Shown piece by piece: positions 35,173 through 43,902 of a DNA stretch of 64,000 bases. A program made the position numbers and the translations under genes. The stretch lies in the NCBI RefSeq assembly GCF_900103585.1, contig NZ_FNHV01000015.1, positions 186,001-250,000 on the forward strand, given 5' to 3'. Each line of letters opens with the position of its first letter. The first letter of the stretch is position 1. The notes under the pieces are model-generated. The model saw only the letters and a list, made by a program, of their open reading frames with translations. It was not told the DNA's origin and searched no databases. The DNA comes from Streptomyces sp. cf386. GTDB taxonomy: Bacteria; Actinomycetota; Actinomycetes; Streptomycetales; Streptomycetaceae.

Positions 35173-36815
35173 CCCATCTCCACCCGGCTCTCCCCTCGCC
35201 CGCTCCCCCTGTCGTACAGATCGGTCCCTCCATGCCTGGCAGCCGCACCTCGCACCCGCTCCGGACGCACTACGACGTCGTGGAGTTGTGGTCGCTGCGC
35301 CAGGACACGCTGGTGGAGTTTCCCGACGACGGCGAGGGCGACCTGGTGCTGATGACCCGCTGGGGAGACGTACGTCTGCCGGGCCCGGACGACACCCTGT
35401 GCCAGACCGTGGAGCGCATGTCCTACGGGCCGGTCTCCCTGGGCAACGTGGTGCCCGGGTTCGGGACGCCCGGCAGCGGCGCGGAGGCGGCCCGGCTCGC
35501 CCGGGCGCTCGACACCCTGCAGTCCGTCGTCGTCAGATCCCTGGCCACGGACACCGGCCGGCTGCTGTTGTCCGTGGTGCCGATCTCCGCCGACGCGCGT
35601 TTCGTGCCGCGGGAGCCGCGGGACGACGTGGTGCACCGGCTCTCCCGTTTCGCGTCGCTCCGGGTGGAGGAGGGCGGGCTGTGCATCGAGTCCCCGCTGT
35701 CCGCGGTGCGGGTGTCGCTGCACGACGTCCTGGCCGCGTGGCTCGCGGTCTGCTTCTCGCGTCCGACCTCGGTGCGCGAGGCGACCGCACTGCTGGGGGT
35801 GCCGGTGAGCACGGTGCGCTCCGCGGTGGGGTATCTGGCCGAGGCCGGACTGCTGGTGCGCGGGGAGCCGCAACAGTCGGGCGACGGCTGGGAGTTCGCG
35901 GAGGACCGGGATCCGGCGTTGGTGGACTGGTCCCCCTTCGACCTGATGATGCACGCGCGCAGTCGGCTGGGCCGGCACGACGGCCCGTCGGGCGCCACCT
36001 ACGAGCCGGGCGCGACGACGAGCCCCGAACCGGCCGTCCTCCCGCCCCGCCGGGCGGGCACCACCGCACTCCCCTATCCCCGCCTGGAACAGGTCCTGGC
36101 CGAGGATCCGCCGGTCACGCTGGCGCTGGAAGCACTGTCGATGGTGCGCAGTTACGGTGACCATCCCCTGACACTGGCCCAGCTGGGCAAGCTGCTGTAC
36201 CGCTGCGCCCGGGTCCGGTCGCTGGTGGCCGACCCGGCCGGCGACCCGTACGCGCCGCTGGTCACCGACCGCCCCTACCCGAGCCTCGGGGCCACGTACG
36301 CGCTGGAGCTGTATCTGACGGTCAGCCGGTGCGAGGGCCTCGACCGCGGTTCGTACCACTACGACCCGGTCCACCACACGCTGCGCCGGGTCGAGGCCGA
36401 ACCGGTCCTGGTGGACTCACTGCTGGCCCAGGCGCAGGAGACCGCGCAGCTGACCGGCGAACCGCCGTTGCTCATCACCACGACGGCCCGGTTCCGCCGC
36501 GCGACCCGGAAGTACAGCGGCTTCGCCTACAGTGCGCTGCTCAAGGACGTCGGCGCGCTGCACCAGACGCTGTATCTGGTGTGTACGGCCATGGGGCTGG
36601 CCCCGTGCGCCCTGTCGACCGGCGACAGCGATCTGGCGGCGCGTGCCCTGGGCCTGGACTGGCGGACCGAGTCGAGCATCGGCGAGTTCGTCCTCGGCAC
36701 GCTGCCGACGGCCCGTGAGGACCGGCAGGAACGGGTGGTCCCGGTCAACGGATCGGACTGGCGCCGGCGTTGTGTGGAGGCTTTGCGGCGCATCGTCGAG
36801 CAGGTGGCGCGGTGA
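35169..36815 (+). CDS. SagB-type azoline dehydrogenase (nitroreductase fold)
   Basis: A protein of 548 residues if it starts at the GTG at 35169, which overlaps the cyclodehydratase stop (GTGA), or 527 residues from ATG 35232. Neither has a good ribosome binding site. The N-terminal half is a helical substrate-facing domain including a winged-helix-like segment (SRPTSVREATALLGVPVSTVRSAVGYL). The C-terminal half is an FMN-binding SagB/McbC nitroreductase domain (LTLAQLGKLLYRCARVR; YPSLGATYALELYLTV; GLAPCALSTGDSDLAARALGL; EFVLGTLP). It should oxidise azolines to thiazoles or oxazoles. The three genes make a minimal, complete TOMM set. Confidence 0.9.
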   Translation: MTHLHPALPSPAPPVVQIGPSMPGSRTSHPLRTHYDVVELWSLRQDTLVEFPDDGEGDLVLMTRWGDVRLPGPDDTLCQTVERMSYGPVSLGNVVPGFGTPGSGAEAARLARALDTLQSVVVRSLATDTGRLLLSVVPISADARFVPREPRDDVVHRLSRFASLRVEEGGLCIESPLSAVRVSLHDVLAAWLAVCFSRPTSVREATALLGVPVSTVRSAVGYLAEAGLLVRGEPQQSGDGWEFAEDRDPALVDWSPFDLMMHARSRLGRHDGPSGATYEPGATTSPEPAVLPPRRAGTTALPYPRLEQVLAEDPPVTLALEALSMVRSYGDHPLTLAQLGKLLYRCARVRSLVADPAGDPYAPLVTDRPYPSLGATYALELYLTVSRCEGLDRGSYHYDPVHHTLRRVEAEPVLVDSLLAQAQETAQLTGEPPLLITTTARFRRATRKYSGFAYSALLKDVGALHQTLYLVCTAMGLAPCALSTGDSDLAARALGLDWRTESSIGEFVLGTLPTAREDRQERVVPVNGSDWRRRCVEALRRIVEQVAR

Positions 36816-36951
36816 CCCGTACGCGCTCTCCATAATCCCTGCGCAGGACACTAAGCTCCCCCTTGGGCTTTGCACAGGGGGTGGGCGAGCGCGGTGGGGC
36901 CGTATTCGGCCGGCACGTGTCGGGTCCAGCTCGTAGGGATTTGGGGGACTG

Positions 36952-38241
36952 ATGAGCATGCCTTCCGAGCGGGTCAGCCATGACTCCTTGTCCGCGGAGG
37001 AATCCCCTCCGGGGGCGAGACCAGCCGGCCGGCAACGGGCGACCGACATGGCGCCCCGGCTGGCGACGACCATCACGCTCGTGGTGCTCCTCGGCTTCGC
37101 CGCCGTGGCCCTCTCCTACATCCCGGAGTCGTCGTACTCGACGACCGGACTGGTCGAGTTCACCGGCACGTTGGCGCTGCTGTGCACCTTGCAGCTGTGC
37201 CATTCGTTTCCGCATCTGATCGAGCGGCTGGTGCCGTACCGGTACTGGACACTGGCGGCGCAGACCCTGCTCACCTTCCTGCCGTTCGCCTTCTTCCATG
37301 CCGCCTGGCTGGGGATGCCGGGGCTGCTGAGCGCGTCCATGCTGCTGGTGCTGCCGCGGGTGTTCGCCTGGCCGGCCTTCGGGGCGGTCGCGGCGCTGAC
37401 GGGCCTGATCCAGTTCGCGGTCGGCTACCGGTACGAACAGTTCGCGTACAACGTTGTCGCCACCTGCCTGACCGGGCTCGTGCTGTACGCGCTCAGCCGG
37501 CTCACGGAGCTGGTGCGCGAGGTGCAGTCCGCGCGCAGCGAGCTGGCCCATCTGGCGGTCACGCAGGAACGTTTGCGCTTCGCCCGCGACCTGCACGATC
37601 TGCTCGGCTACAGCCTGTCGACCATCACGCTCAAGTGCGAACTGACGCTCCGCCTGATGGACCCCCAGCCCGACCGGGCCGAGCGCGAGCTGCGGGAGGT
37701 GCTGCAGACCGCCCGGCAGGCGCTGAGCGACGTGCGGTCGGTGGCCAGCGGCTACCGGCAGATGAATCTCGTCCCGGAGATCGCCGCCGCCGAGTCGATG
37801 CTGAACGACCTGGGGATACGGACCACGGTACGGCTGGAGGAGGCGGCCCTGCCGCTGGCCACCGACACCGTGCTGGCCACGGTGCTGCGGGAGGGCATCA
37901 CGAACATGCTGCGCCACAGCAAGGCGCAGCAGTGCGTGATGGAGACCACCCGTCAGGGCCCGGACCTGCGTCTGCGCATCGCCAACGACGGTGTGGGGAC
38001 GGCCACCTCCCTGCTCACCGCCGGGGAGCGCGAGGCCGGGGGCAGCGGGCTGAGCAACCTCCGGACCCGGGTGGCCGCCCAGGGCGGACGGCTCACCGTG
38101 GGCGTGCCCGCCGAGGGGTGGTTCGAGCTGGTCGCCACGGTTCCCCTGGAGGCGGTGGAGTCCGGCCCGGTGCCCCGTCCGGTCACAGCCAGCCCGATTC
38201 CCGCGCGATCCGGATCGCGTCCACGCGATTACGTGCGTTGA
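36952..38241 (+). CDS. NarL-type (HPK7) membrane sensor histidine kinase
   Basis: A 429-residue kinase with five or six membrane helices in residues 35-185, a coiled dimerisation segment (LTELVREVQSARSELAHLAVTQERL) and the HPK7 phosphoacceptor motif RFARDLHDLLGYSLSTITLK. The ATPase is short (VLREGITNMLRHSKAQ; RIANDGVG; GSGLSNLRTRVAAQGG). ATG at 36952 has GGGGGA upstream. It resembles the DesK/LiaS group, which senses membrane state or cell-envelope-active compounds. Its 3' end overlaps the convergent response regulator gene by 59 bp. It lies directly behind the RiPP genes and may sense the peptide or an envelope effect. Confidence 0.9.
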   Translation: MSMPSERVSHDSLSAEESPPGARPAGRQRATDMAPRLATTITLVVLLGFAAVALSYIPESSYSTTGLVEFTGTLALLCTLQLCHSFPHLIERLVPYRYWTLAAQTLLTFLPFAFFHAAWLGMPGLLSASMLLVLPRVFAWPAFGAVAALTGLIQFAVGYRYEQFAYNVVATCLTGLVLYALSRLTELVREVQSARSELAHLAVTQERLRFARDLHDLLGYSLSTITLKCELTLRLMDPQPDRAERELREVLQTARQALSDVRSVASGYRQMNLVPEIAAAESMLNDLGIRTTVRLEEAALPLATDTVLATVLREGITNMLRHSKAQQCVMETTRQGPDLRLRIANDGVGTATSLLTAGEREAGGSGLSNLRTRVAAQGGRLTVGVPAEGWFELVATVPLEAVESGPVPRPVTASPIPARSGSRPRDYVR

Positions 38242-38788
38242 GCTTGGTCACGATCGCCGTCAGATAGTTGCGGACGGTCCCCGCGGACAGAAACAGCTTC
38301 CGGGCTATGTCCGCTATGTCGTCACCGTCCGCCGCCAGCCGCAGCACCTGCCCCTCGCGCGGTGTCAGCGGGCTCTCCGCGGCCTGCAGCGTGGCGACGG
38401 CCAGGTGCGGGTCGATGACCTGCTGTCCGGCGGCCACCGAACGGATCGCGTCGGCCAGTTGGGCCGGGTCGTGGTCCTTCAGCAGAAACCCGCTGACGTG
38501 CGCCTCCAGGGCCCGGCGCAGGTTTCCGGGCCGGCCCAGGCTGGTGAGGATGACGGTTCTGCACTCGGGCAGTTCCTCATGGAGCCGGGCCGCGGCGCGA
38601 ATGCCGTCGATACCGGGCAGGTCTATGTCCAGGACGGCGATGTTCGGCCGCACCTCCAGCGCCTTGGGCACGATGTCGTCCCCCGAGTCCACCTCGGCCA
38701 CGACATCGATGTCCTCTTCCAGCTCCAGCAGCGACACCAGTGCGCGCCGGAGCATGAGCATGTCCTCGGCAAGCAGAACCCTAAGCAT
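38183..38788 (-). CDS. NarL/LuxR-type response regulator
   Basis: A 201-residue regulator with a receiver (VLLAEDMLMLRRAL; phosphoacceptor Asp in AVLDIDLPGIDG; Thr in ILTSLGRPG; Lys in FLLKDHD) and a C-terminal LuxR-type helix-turn-helix (SPLTPREGQVLRLAADGDDIADIARKLFLSAGTVRNYLTAI). The ATG at 38788 is preceded by GGGGGAC. It is encoded opposite to its presumed partner kinase, tail to tail with overlap. On its own strand it follows the PPTase gene by 76 bp, so it may be co-transcribed with PPTase, dehydrogenase, methyltransferase, glycosyltransferase and exporter genes. Confidence 0.9.
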   Translation of the reverse strand: MLRVLLAEDMLMLRRALVSLLELEEDIDVVAEVDSGDDIVPKALEVRPNIAVLDIDLPGIDGIRAAARLHEELPECRTVILTSLGRPGNLRRALEAHVSGFLLKDHDPAQLADAIRSVAAGQQVIDPHLAVATLQAAESPLTPREGQVLRLAADGDDIADIARKLFLSAGTVRNYLTAIVTKLNARNRVDAIRIARESGWL

Positions 38789-38864
38789 GCGTCCCCCGTT
38801 CGTCCGCTTCCAGCCGCCGATCCTAACCGTCCGCATGTGCGAGTGCCGGGGACTAAATCGGGCG

Positions 38865-39680
38865 CTACGGGGACCAGTCCGCCACGGCCGCCATGAACCT
38901 CTCGTCGAGCATGCTGTCCACATGGATGTCCGGATCCGGATCGAGACCGGCGTCATGGCCCGCCACGCTCAGCAGCCAGCGGCCGAAGACGGTGAAGGTG
39001 GCGAACGCCCACTCCCCGCGCTCTCCGCGCGAACCCTGGGGCGTGCGCAGCCCACCGCGGCCGTCCGGGCCGAACCCGAACTGGGTGAACCCCAGCCGCA
39101 TGCCCTGCCCGAGCGCCTTCGTGTACGCCTCCTTCAACGTCCACAGACGGCGAAGTTCCCGCTCCCGGACGTCGGTGGGCAGCCCCGCCAGCGCCGTCCG
39201 CTCGTCCGGTGTGCACACCAGGTGCTCCACGTCCCGGTGGAGCGTCCGCCCGAGCGGCTCGACGTCGACGCCGATGCGGCCGCGTCGGTTCAGTCCGACG
39301 GCGATCACCTCTTCGGTGTGCGTCAGGCTGATCTCCAGCTGGTCGAAGCCACGCAGATACGGGCGTCCGCCGGGGCGGTAGGCCAGTTCGAGGGACTCGG
39401 GCGTGGTGCCGAGCGCGGCACCCGCGGCGTACTTGACGATCATCCGCGAGGCCGCGAAGCGGGACCGCACCGTGGGCTCCGGGGTGCGGACGAAACGGTC
39501 CCAGTCCCGGCCCAGCAGCGAGCGCAACGCCGGGTCGTCCTGCACGGCGGGCAGCCACTGCGGCCAGGTCGCGCAGACGACGGCGATGCCGCGTCCCGCC
39601 ACGAGGGAGCGGACGTCGTCCCAGGGCCCCTGCGGGCCCACCGCGTGTACCGGATCGCCGATCCGGTCGTCGTACGTCAT
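38865..39680 (-). CDS. 4'-phosphopantetheinyl transferase (Sfp type)
   Basis: A 271-residue protein with the Sfp-family magnesium motif GVDVEPLGR (D139, E141) and the second motif RLWTLKEAYTKALGQG (K183, E184). It also has an upstream substrate-binding segment SRFAASRMIVKYAAG and SLTHTEEVIAVGL. It transfers phosphopantetheine from CoA to carrier proteins, most simply the PKS ACP at 27.8 kb. The ATG at 39680 has GAGAAGGG upstream. It lies downstream of the acyl-CoA dehydrogenase in the same orientation. Confidence 0.92.
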   Translation of the reverse strand: MTYDDRIGDPVHAVGPQGPWDDVRSLVAGRGIAVVCATWPQWLPAVQDDPALRSLLGRDWDRFVRTPEPTVRSRFAASRMIVKYAAGAALGTTPESLELAYRPGGRPYLRGFDQLEISLTHTEEVIAVGLNRRGRIGVDVEPLGRTLHRDVEHLVCTPDERTALAGLPTDVRERELRRLWTLKEAYTKALGQGMRLGFTQFGFGPDGRGGLRTPQGSRGERGEWAFATFTVFGRWLLSVAGHDAGLDPDPDIHVDSMLDERFMAAVADWSP

Positions 39681-39726
39681 GTTCGTGCCCTTCTCCACCA
39701 CACGGCGGCGCGGACGCCGGCGACGC

Positions 39727-41574
39727 TCACCGAGCCGCGTCCGCCAGCACGTCGCCGTGCAGGTCGTAGCCGCGTCCCCGGGCGAAGCGGGACAGCACCT
39801 CGTCGAGCATCCTCGGCACGCACTCCGGCGGCAGTTCGGGGACCGGCAGCCCGAGCCTGCGCACCAGCCTGCCGAGGCAGAGGACCGGCCACTCGGCGCC
39901 GGCGAGGAACGGATCCCGCCCGTCCTGCCGTTCCCACACCCCCAGGCAGGCCGCCGCGGCGAGCAGCAGCGCATAGCGGTCCACCGCGGCGAGTGCCTCG
40001 GGGCCGGGCGGGGCGCCGCGGTCGAAGGCGGGCCGGGTGCGGAACTGCTCGCGCAGCACGAGCAGTTCGCGGGCGCAGCTGTCGGCCAGCTCGCCCAGGG
40101 CCCGCCCGGTCGGGCCCGCCGGGGCAGCTCCCTCGGCGAGCCTGGCCGCCGCTCCCCGCAGGGTCGCGGCCAGGGCGTCATGGCCGCCCGCGGGCCGCAA
40201 CGCCGTGAAGTCCAGCGGGGGCAGGGACACCTCCGGGGCGAACAGGGCGGCGGGCGGCTCGTTCGACAGGGTCCAGGTCCGCGCGGCACCGCGCAGTTGC
40301 GGCATGATCACCGCCTGGCACGCCGCCGTACCCGCGTGGCCGAGCCCGGCCATCGGCAGGTCCCGGACGAGTTTCTCGAAGCCGCCGAAGTCGCCGCCGC
40401 GGTGGTAGCCGCGCGCGCCGAGCACACCGGACAGCTCCTCCACGGCCTCCCGCAGCAGATCGGGGACCAGGTACTTCACCACGGCGGCCAGCACACTGGA
40501 GCCGTCCGGCACGAGGTGCAGCGTCCGAAGCCCGGCGCGGATCAGGCAGTCCGCGGTGAGCAGGTCGGCGAGGACACCCGTAAGCGGGGTGTGGAGGCGG
40601 CGTGCGAGCGACCCGCTACGACCGGCGGTCGCCGCCCGGACCGCCATGCGCAGCGCGGTGTCCACCCCCGCGTGCACGGCCGCCGGGACGAGGCAGCGGT
40701 TCAGCTGGAAGGCCCGCAGCGCCAGCTCCACCCCGGCGCCCGGCTCGCCGACGAGGGTGTCCGCGCCCACCTCGCAGCCGGTGAACTCCACTCCGGTGTA
40801 CGAGCATCCGCGCATCCCGTGGGTGAGCCGACGGGGCAGCCGGGACCAGCGGTCGGCCGGGAGCGCGTCGGGCTCCAGCAGCAGCACGGAGTGGCTGCGC
40901 GGGCCGGGTGCGGGTTCGGTGCGGGCGTAGACGACGAGTGCGCCCGCGCGGTCCGCGTTGAGTACGGCCTCCTTCGCGCCGGTCAGGGAGAACCCGGCCG
41001 GGACTCGGGTGGCGCGTACCTCGTCGCGGTAGATGACGTTGGAGTGCGCCAGGGAGTGGTGGGCGATCGCCGCGCGGCCACCGCCGAGCAGCAGCCGCGC
41101 GGCGTCGGCGCGCTGTCTGTCGCTGCCCGCCGTCCACACCGCCCCGGCGGCGAACAGCGAGGGCAGTCCGAGGCCGAAGCCCAGGGCGAGATCGCGGCGG
41201 AAGACCGGACGCAGCACCCGCGCCAGGGTGTCGGCCCGGGCCAGCCGCCCGCCGTGCCGCACGGGCACGAACTCGGCGGTCAGCCCGGCCGAGACCAGCA
41301 GTTGCCCGGTCGGGCCGGGCGGCCGGCGCGCCTCGTCGGCGGCGAGCAGCGCTTCGAAGCCGTGCGGGTTGGCCGGGTCGCCCGGGTCGCCGAGCAGGCG
41401 TTCCAGCTCGGCGACCCGGGCGGACGCGGTGTCCCGGTCCGGTGCTCCGGGTGTCGTGTGCGCGGCGGACGCGGGCGGGCGGGCCGGCGTACCGACGACG
41501 GCCCGCCCGCAGCCCTGTGGCGCGGGCGCACGGCATGCCGAGGCGTCGGGGACACCGGACCGCACGTGGTTCAT
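39727..41574 (-). CDS. Large acyl-CoA dehydrogenase-like flavoprotein
   Basis: A 615-residue protein, about 200 longer than usual acyl-CoA dehydrogenases. A Pro/Ala-rich N-terminus (about 50 residues) is followed by helical and beta domains of the fold (AIAHHSLAHSNVIYRDEVRATRVPAGFSLTGAKEAVLNADRA, typical of the beta domain) and a helical C-terminal half (VEELSGVLGARGYHRGGDFGGFEKLVRDL). A clear catalytic Glu at the usual place could not be assigned by eye. It could desaturate a carrier- or CoA-bound acyl group. The ATG at 41574 overlaps the methyltransferase stop (ATGA). Confidence 0.75.
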   Translation of the reverse strand: MNHVRSGVPDASACRAPAPQGCGRAVVGTPARPPASAAHTTPGAPDRDTASARVAELERLLGDPGDPANPHGFEALLAADEARRPPGPTGQLLVSAGLTAEFVPVRHGGRLARADTLARVLRPVFRRDLALGFGLGLPSLFAAGAVWTAGSDRQRADAARLLLGGGRAAIAHHSLAHSNVIYRDEVRATRVPAGFSLTGAKEAVLNADRAGALVVYARTEPAPGPRSHSVLLLEPDALPADRWSRLPRRLTHGMRGCSYTGVEFTGCEVGADTLVGEPGAGVELALRAFQLNRCLVPAAVHAGVDTALRMAVRAATAGRSGSLARRLHTPLTGVLADLLTADCLIRAGLRTLHLVPDGSSVLAAVVKYLVPDLLREAVEELSGVLGARGYHRGGDFGGFEKLVRDLPMAGLGHAGTAACQAVIMPQLRGAARTWTLSNEPPAALFAPEVSLPPLDFTALRPAGGHDALAATLRGAAARLAEGAAPAGPTGRALGELADSCARELLVLREQFRTRPAFDRGAPPGPEALAAVDRYALLLAAAACLGVWERQDGRDPFLAGAEWPVLCLGRLVRRLGLPVPELPPECVPRMLDEVLSRFARGRGYDLHGDVLADAAR

Positions 41575-42488
41575 GCGCCGTCCTGCTCCCCGCCGCTCCA
41601 GTGGGCGGACAGGAACAGGGCACCGTCCCGGACGCTGCCGGGCACGGCCGGATCGAGCAGCGGCGGCACGGGACGGCCGTAGGCCACGGCGCAGTCCGCG
41701 GGGGCGTGCGCCTCCACCCGCCAGCCGGTCCGCCGCAGCCAGGACACCGGGGGCTCACCCGGGCCGCCCCTGACCAGCTGGTCGTATTCGAGGCCGGTCG
41801 AGTCCGCGGTGTCGGCGTGGTCGCCGCTCATCATGGCCGCGTCGATGTGGTCGGCGACCAGTCGGCTGCCGGGGGCGGACAGCGCGCTGATGTCGTCGAG
41901 CATGCGCTGGTTGTCGGCGGGGGTGAGGTAGTGCAGCAGTCCCTCGGTCAGCCAGACGGTGGGCCGGCTCGGGGCGAAGCCGGCGGCGCGCAGCGCGGCC
42001 GACCAGCCCTCCCGCAGGTCGAAGGAGACGGCGTGGCGCTCGCAGGCGGGCACGGCCCCGTCGGCCTTGAGCACGGCCTCCTTGAAGTCGATCAGCTCGG
42101 GCAGGTCCAGCTCGAACAGCCTGGTGCCCTCGGGCCAGTCGATGCGGAAGGCGCGGGTGTCGAGGCCCGCCGCGAGCAGCACGACCTGGTGGATGCCGTC
42201 GTCGGCCGCGGCGCGCAGGATGTCGTCCATCCACCGGGTGCGGATCGCGACGTAGTCCCCCATGGCCGTGAAGGGGTTGGCGAGCACGTCCTGCTCGTCC
42301 TGGGCGAGCGCCTCCTCGCCCGCCTGGATGTACGGTGCGTCCGCGCCCACCGCCTCGACGAACCGGGTCGCGAGGTCGTCGGTGAACAGCGGGTCGGCCC
42401 TGCGGCCCTCCTGGGCGCGCGTCCAGGCCGCGCCCAGCGCGGTCCAGCTGACCTCCGGCATGTCCACGGTGGTCCGGGTGTCATTCAT
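41571..42488 (-). CDS. SAM-dependent methyltransferase (LCM/PF04072-like)
   Basis: A 305-residue protein of the leucine-carboxyl-methyltransferase-like family common in actinobacteria. It has an N-terminal AIRTRWMDD segment, the SAM-binding loop VVLLAAGLDTRAFRIDWPEGTRLFELDLPELIDFK, and a WLTEGLLHYLTP motif. Family members methylate oxygen, often of carboxylates or hydroxyls. The substrate is unknown here. The ATG at 42488 follows AAGGCCAGTC. It is coupled to the dehydrogenase downstream, and a tandem repeat tract separates it from the glycosyltransferase gene. Confidence 0.85.
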   Translation of the reverse strand: MNDTRTTVDMPEVSWTALGAAWTRAQEGRRADPLFTDDLATRFVEAVGADAPYIQAGEEALAQDEQDVLANPFTAMGDYVAIRTRWMDDILRAAADDGIHQVVLLAAGLDTRAFRIDWPEGTRLFELDLPELIDFKEAVLKADGAVPACERHAVSFDLREGWSAALRAAGFAPSRPTVWLTEGLLHYLTPADNQRMLDDISALSAPGSRLVADHIDAAMMSGDHADTADSTGLEYDQLVRGGPGEPPVSWLRRTGWRVEAHAPADCAVAYGRPVPPLLDPAVPGSVRDGALFLSAHWSGGEQDGA

Positions 42489-42506
42489 GACTGGCCTTGC
42501 CTCTCT

Positions 42507-42562
42507 GGGTTCGGTGGTCCGGGTTCGGTGATCCGGGTTCGGTGATCCGGGTTCGGTGATGG
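42507..42562. repeat. Four tandem 14-bp repeats
   Basis: GGGTTCGGTGATCC occurs four times head to tail: 42507-42520 (one mismatch), 42521-42534, 42535-42548 and 42549-42562 (last bases diverged). They fill most of the gap between the glycosyltransferase stop and the methyltransferase start. This is a variable-number tract or a multi-site regulatory element. Confidence 0.9.
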
Positions 42563-42610
42563 GGAGTCGGGCGCGGTGCCGCCGCGCCGGGTCCGGCGCG
42601 TCGGTCGGGG

Positions 42611-43789
42611 TCAGCTCCGTACGAGGGCTTCCAGGTGGCGCACCACCTGGGCCGGGCCGGGCATGGCCGCCATCTCCTCGCGCAGGGCGGCCGCGCGCCG
42701 GGCGTAGGAGTCCTTGCCCAGCAGTTCGGTGAGGGCCGCGGCCAGGCGACCCGGCCGGGACCGCTCCTCGGGGTGGAGTCCGATGCCCGCGCCGGAGCGC
42801 TCGATCTGCTCGGCCCACAGGTTCTGGGGAGTGCCGGGTCCGCCGGGCACGACGACCTGGGGGACCCCGTGGGCGAGGGCCGTCATGGTCGTACCGGATC
42901 CGCCGTGCTGCACGAGTCCCTGACAGACCGGCAGCAGCGCGGTGAGCGGCACCCAGCCGGTCAGCCGTACGTTGCCGGGCAGCGGCCGGTCCTCGAAGGC
43001 GTCCGGTCGCGCCACCGTCATGACGACGTCGAGGTCGAGCTCGGCGAACTGCTCCAGCGTCTGCGAGCCGAGCTCGTCGATCGCGCCGGTGGTGACGCCT
43101 CCGGTGACACAGACGCGGGGGCGTTCCGACCGTTCCATGAGCCATCTCGGCACCTGGCCCGAGCCGTTGTAGGGCACGTATCTCATGGGGATACGGGGCA
43201 CCGGGTGCGGGATGCGGAGGGCGGGCGGGGTGCAGTCGATCCAGGTGTCCGTGCCGATCCTCGGTCGGACGCCGTGGCGTTCGAAGATGCGGAGGTAGGC
43301 GGGCGGCACCTCGTCCTCGTGCAGGAAGTAGAGCCCGAGGGGCTGGCACCAGTTGTGGGCGACGGACGGCACACCGACCGCGGCCGCGGCGACGAGTCCG
43401 GCCACCGCGCCCACGTCGTGCACCACCAGGTCGGGCCGCCAGAACCGGGCGAACTCCACCAGGTCGTCGGCGAGCGCGTCGGCGAGCGCCAGGACCTGGT
43501 CGGCCCAGCTGAGCCGCCGCTCCTCGGGCCAGCCGAGCGGTCCGCTGGGCCAGTCGTCGGGCACCCGCGCGGCACGTTCCGCGGAGTCCGGCGCCGCCCA
43601 GCGGGCGAAGGTCTCGCCGGCGACCGCGTCACCTACCGGTACGGCGATCAGGCCGGCCCCGGTCACCTGGGCGAGGGACTGCGGCCGGGCCGCCACCCGT
43701 ACCTCGTGCCCGGCGAGTTGGCTCGCCCAGGCGAGCGGAACCGTCCAGGGCACATGGGCGGGGCCGTGGGCGACGAACAGAATGCGCAC
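42611..43789 (-). CDS. GT1-family (EryCIII-like) glycosyltransferase
   Basis: A 392-residue GT-B glycosyltransferase. The N-terminal acceptor domain starts RILFVAHGPAHVPWTVPLAW. The C-terminal donor domain carries the conserved QHGGSGTTMTALAHGVPQVVVPGGPGTPQNLWAEQIE motif (HGG, with PQN in place of the P-x-Q-x-x-N form). It should transfer the NDP-trideoxysugar made by the cluster to a hydroxyl of the aromatic aglycone. It is the only glycosyltransferase visible. GTG at 43789 is preceded by AGGTGA. It follows the exporter gene in a probable operon. Confidence 0.9.
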   Translation of the reverse strand: MRILFVAHGPAHVPWTVPLAWASQLAGHEVRVAARPQSLAQVTGAGLIAVPVGDAVAGETFARWAAPDSAERAARVPDDWPSGPLGWPEERRLSWADQVLALADALADDLVEFARFWRPDLVVHDVGAVAGLVAAAAVGVPSVAHNWCQPLGLYFLHEDEVPPAYLRIFERHGVRPRIGTDTWIDCTPPALRIPHPVPRIPMRYVPYNGSGQVPRWLMERSERPRVCVTGGVTTGAIDELGSQTLEQFAELDLDVVMTVARPDAFEDRPLPGNVRLTGWVPLTALLPVCQGLVQHGGSGTTMTALAHGVPQVVVPGGPGTPQNLWAEQIERSGAGIGLHPEERSRPGRLAAALTELLGKDSYARRAAALREEMAAMPGPAQVVRHLEALVRS

Positions 43790-43902
43790 GGGGTCACCTG
43801 CTTCGGGTCGGTCGGCGGAGTGGGTGCACTTCGGCTGGGGCGGTGTTCTTCGGCTGAGTCGGTGTACGGGGGCGACGGCGACGGGCGTCCCGAGGCCCGG
43901 GG

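Noticed and set aside
42507..42562. Tandem repeats as a possible CRISPR array
   Set aside because: The repeats are directly adjacent without spacers and only 14 bp long, and no cas genes are present.
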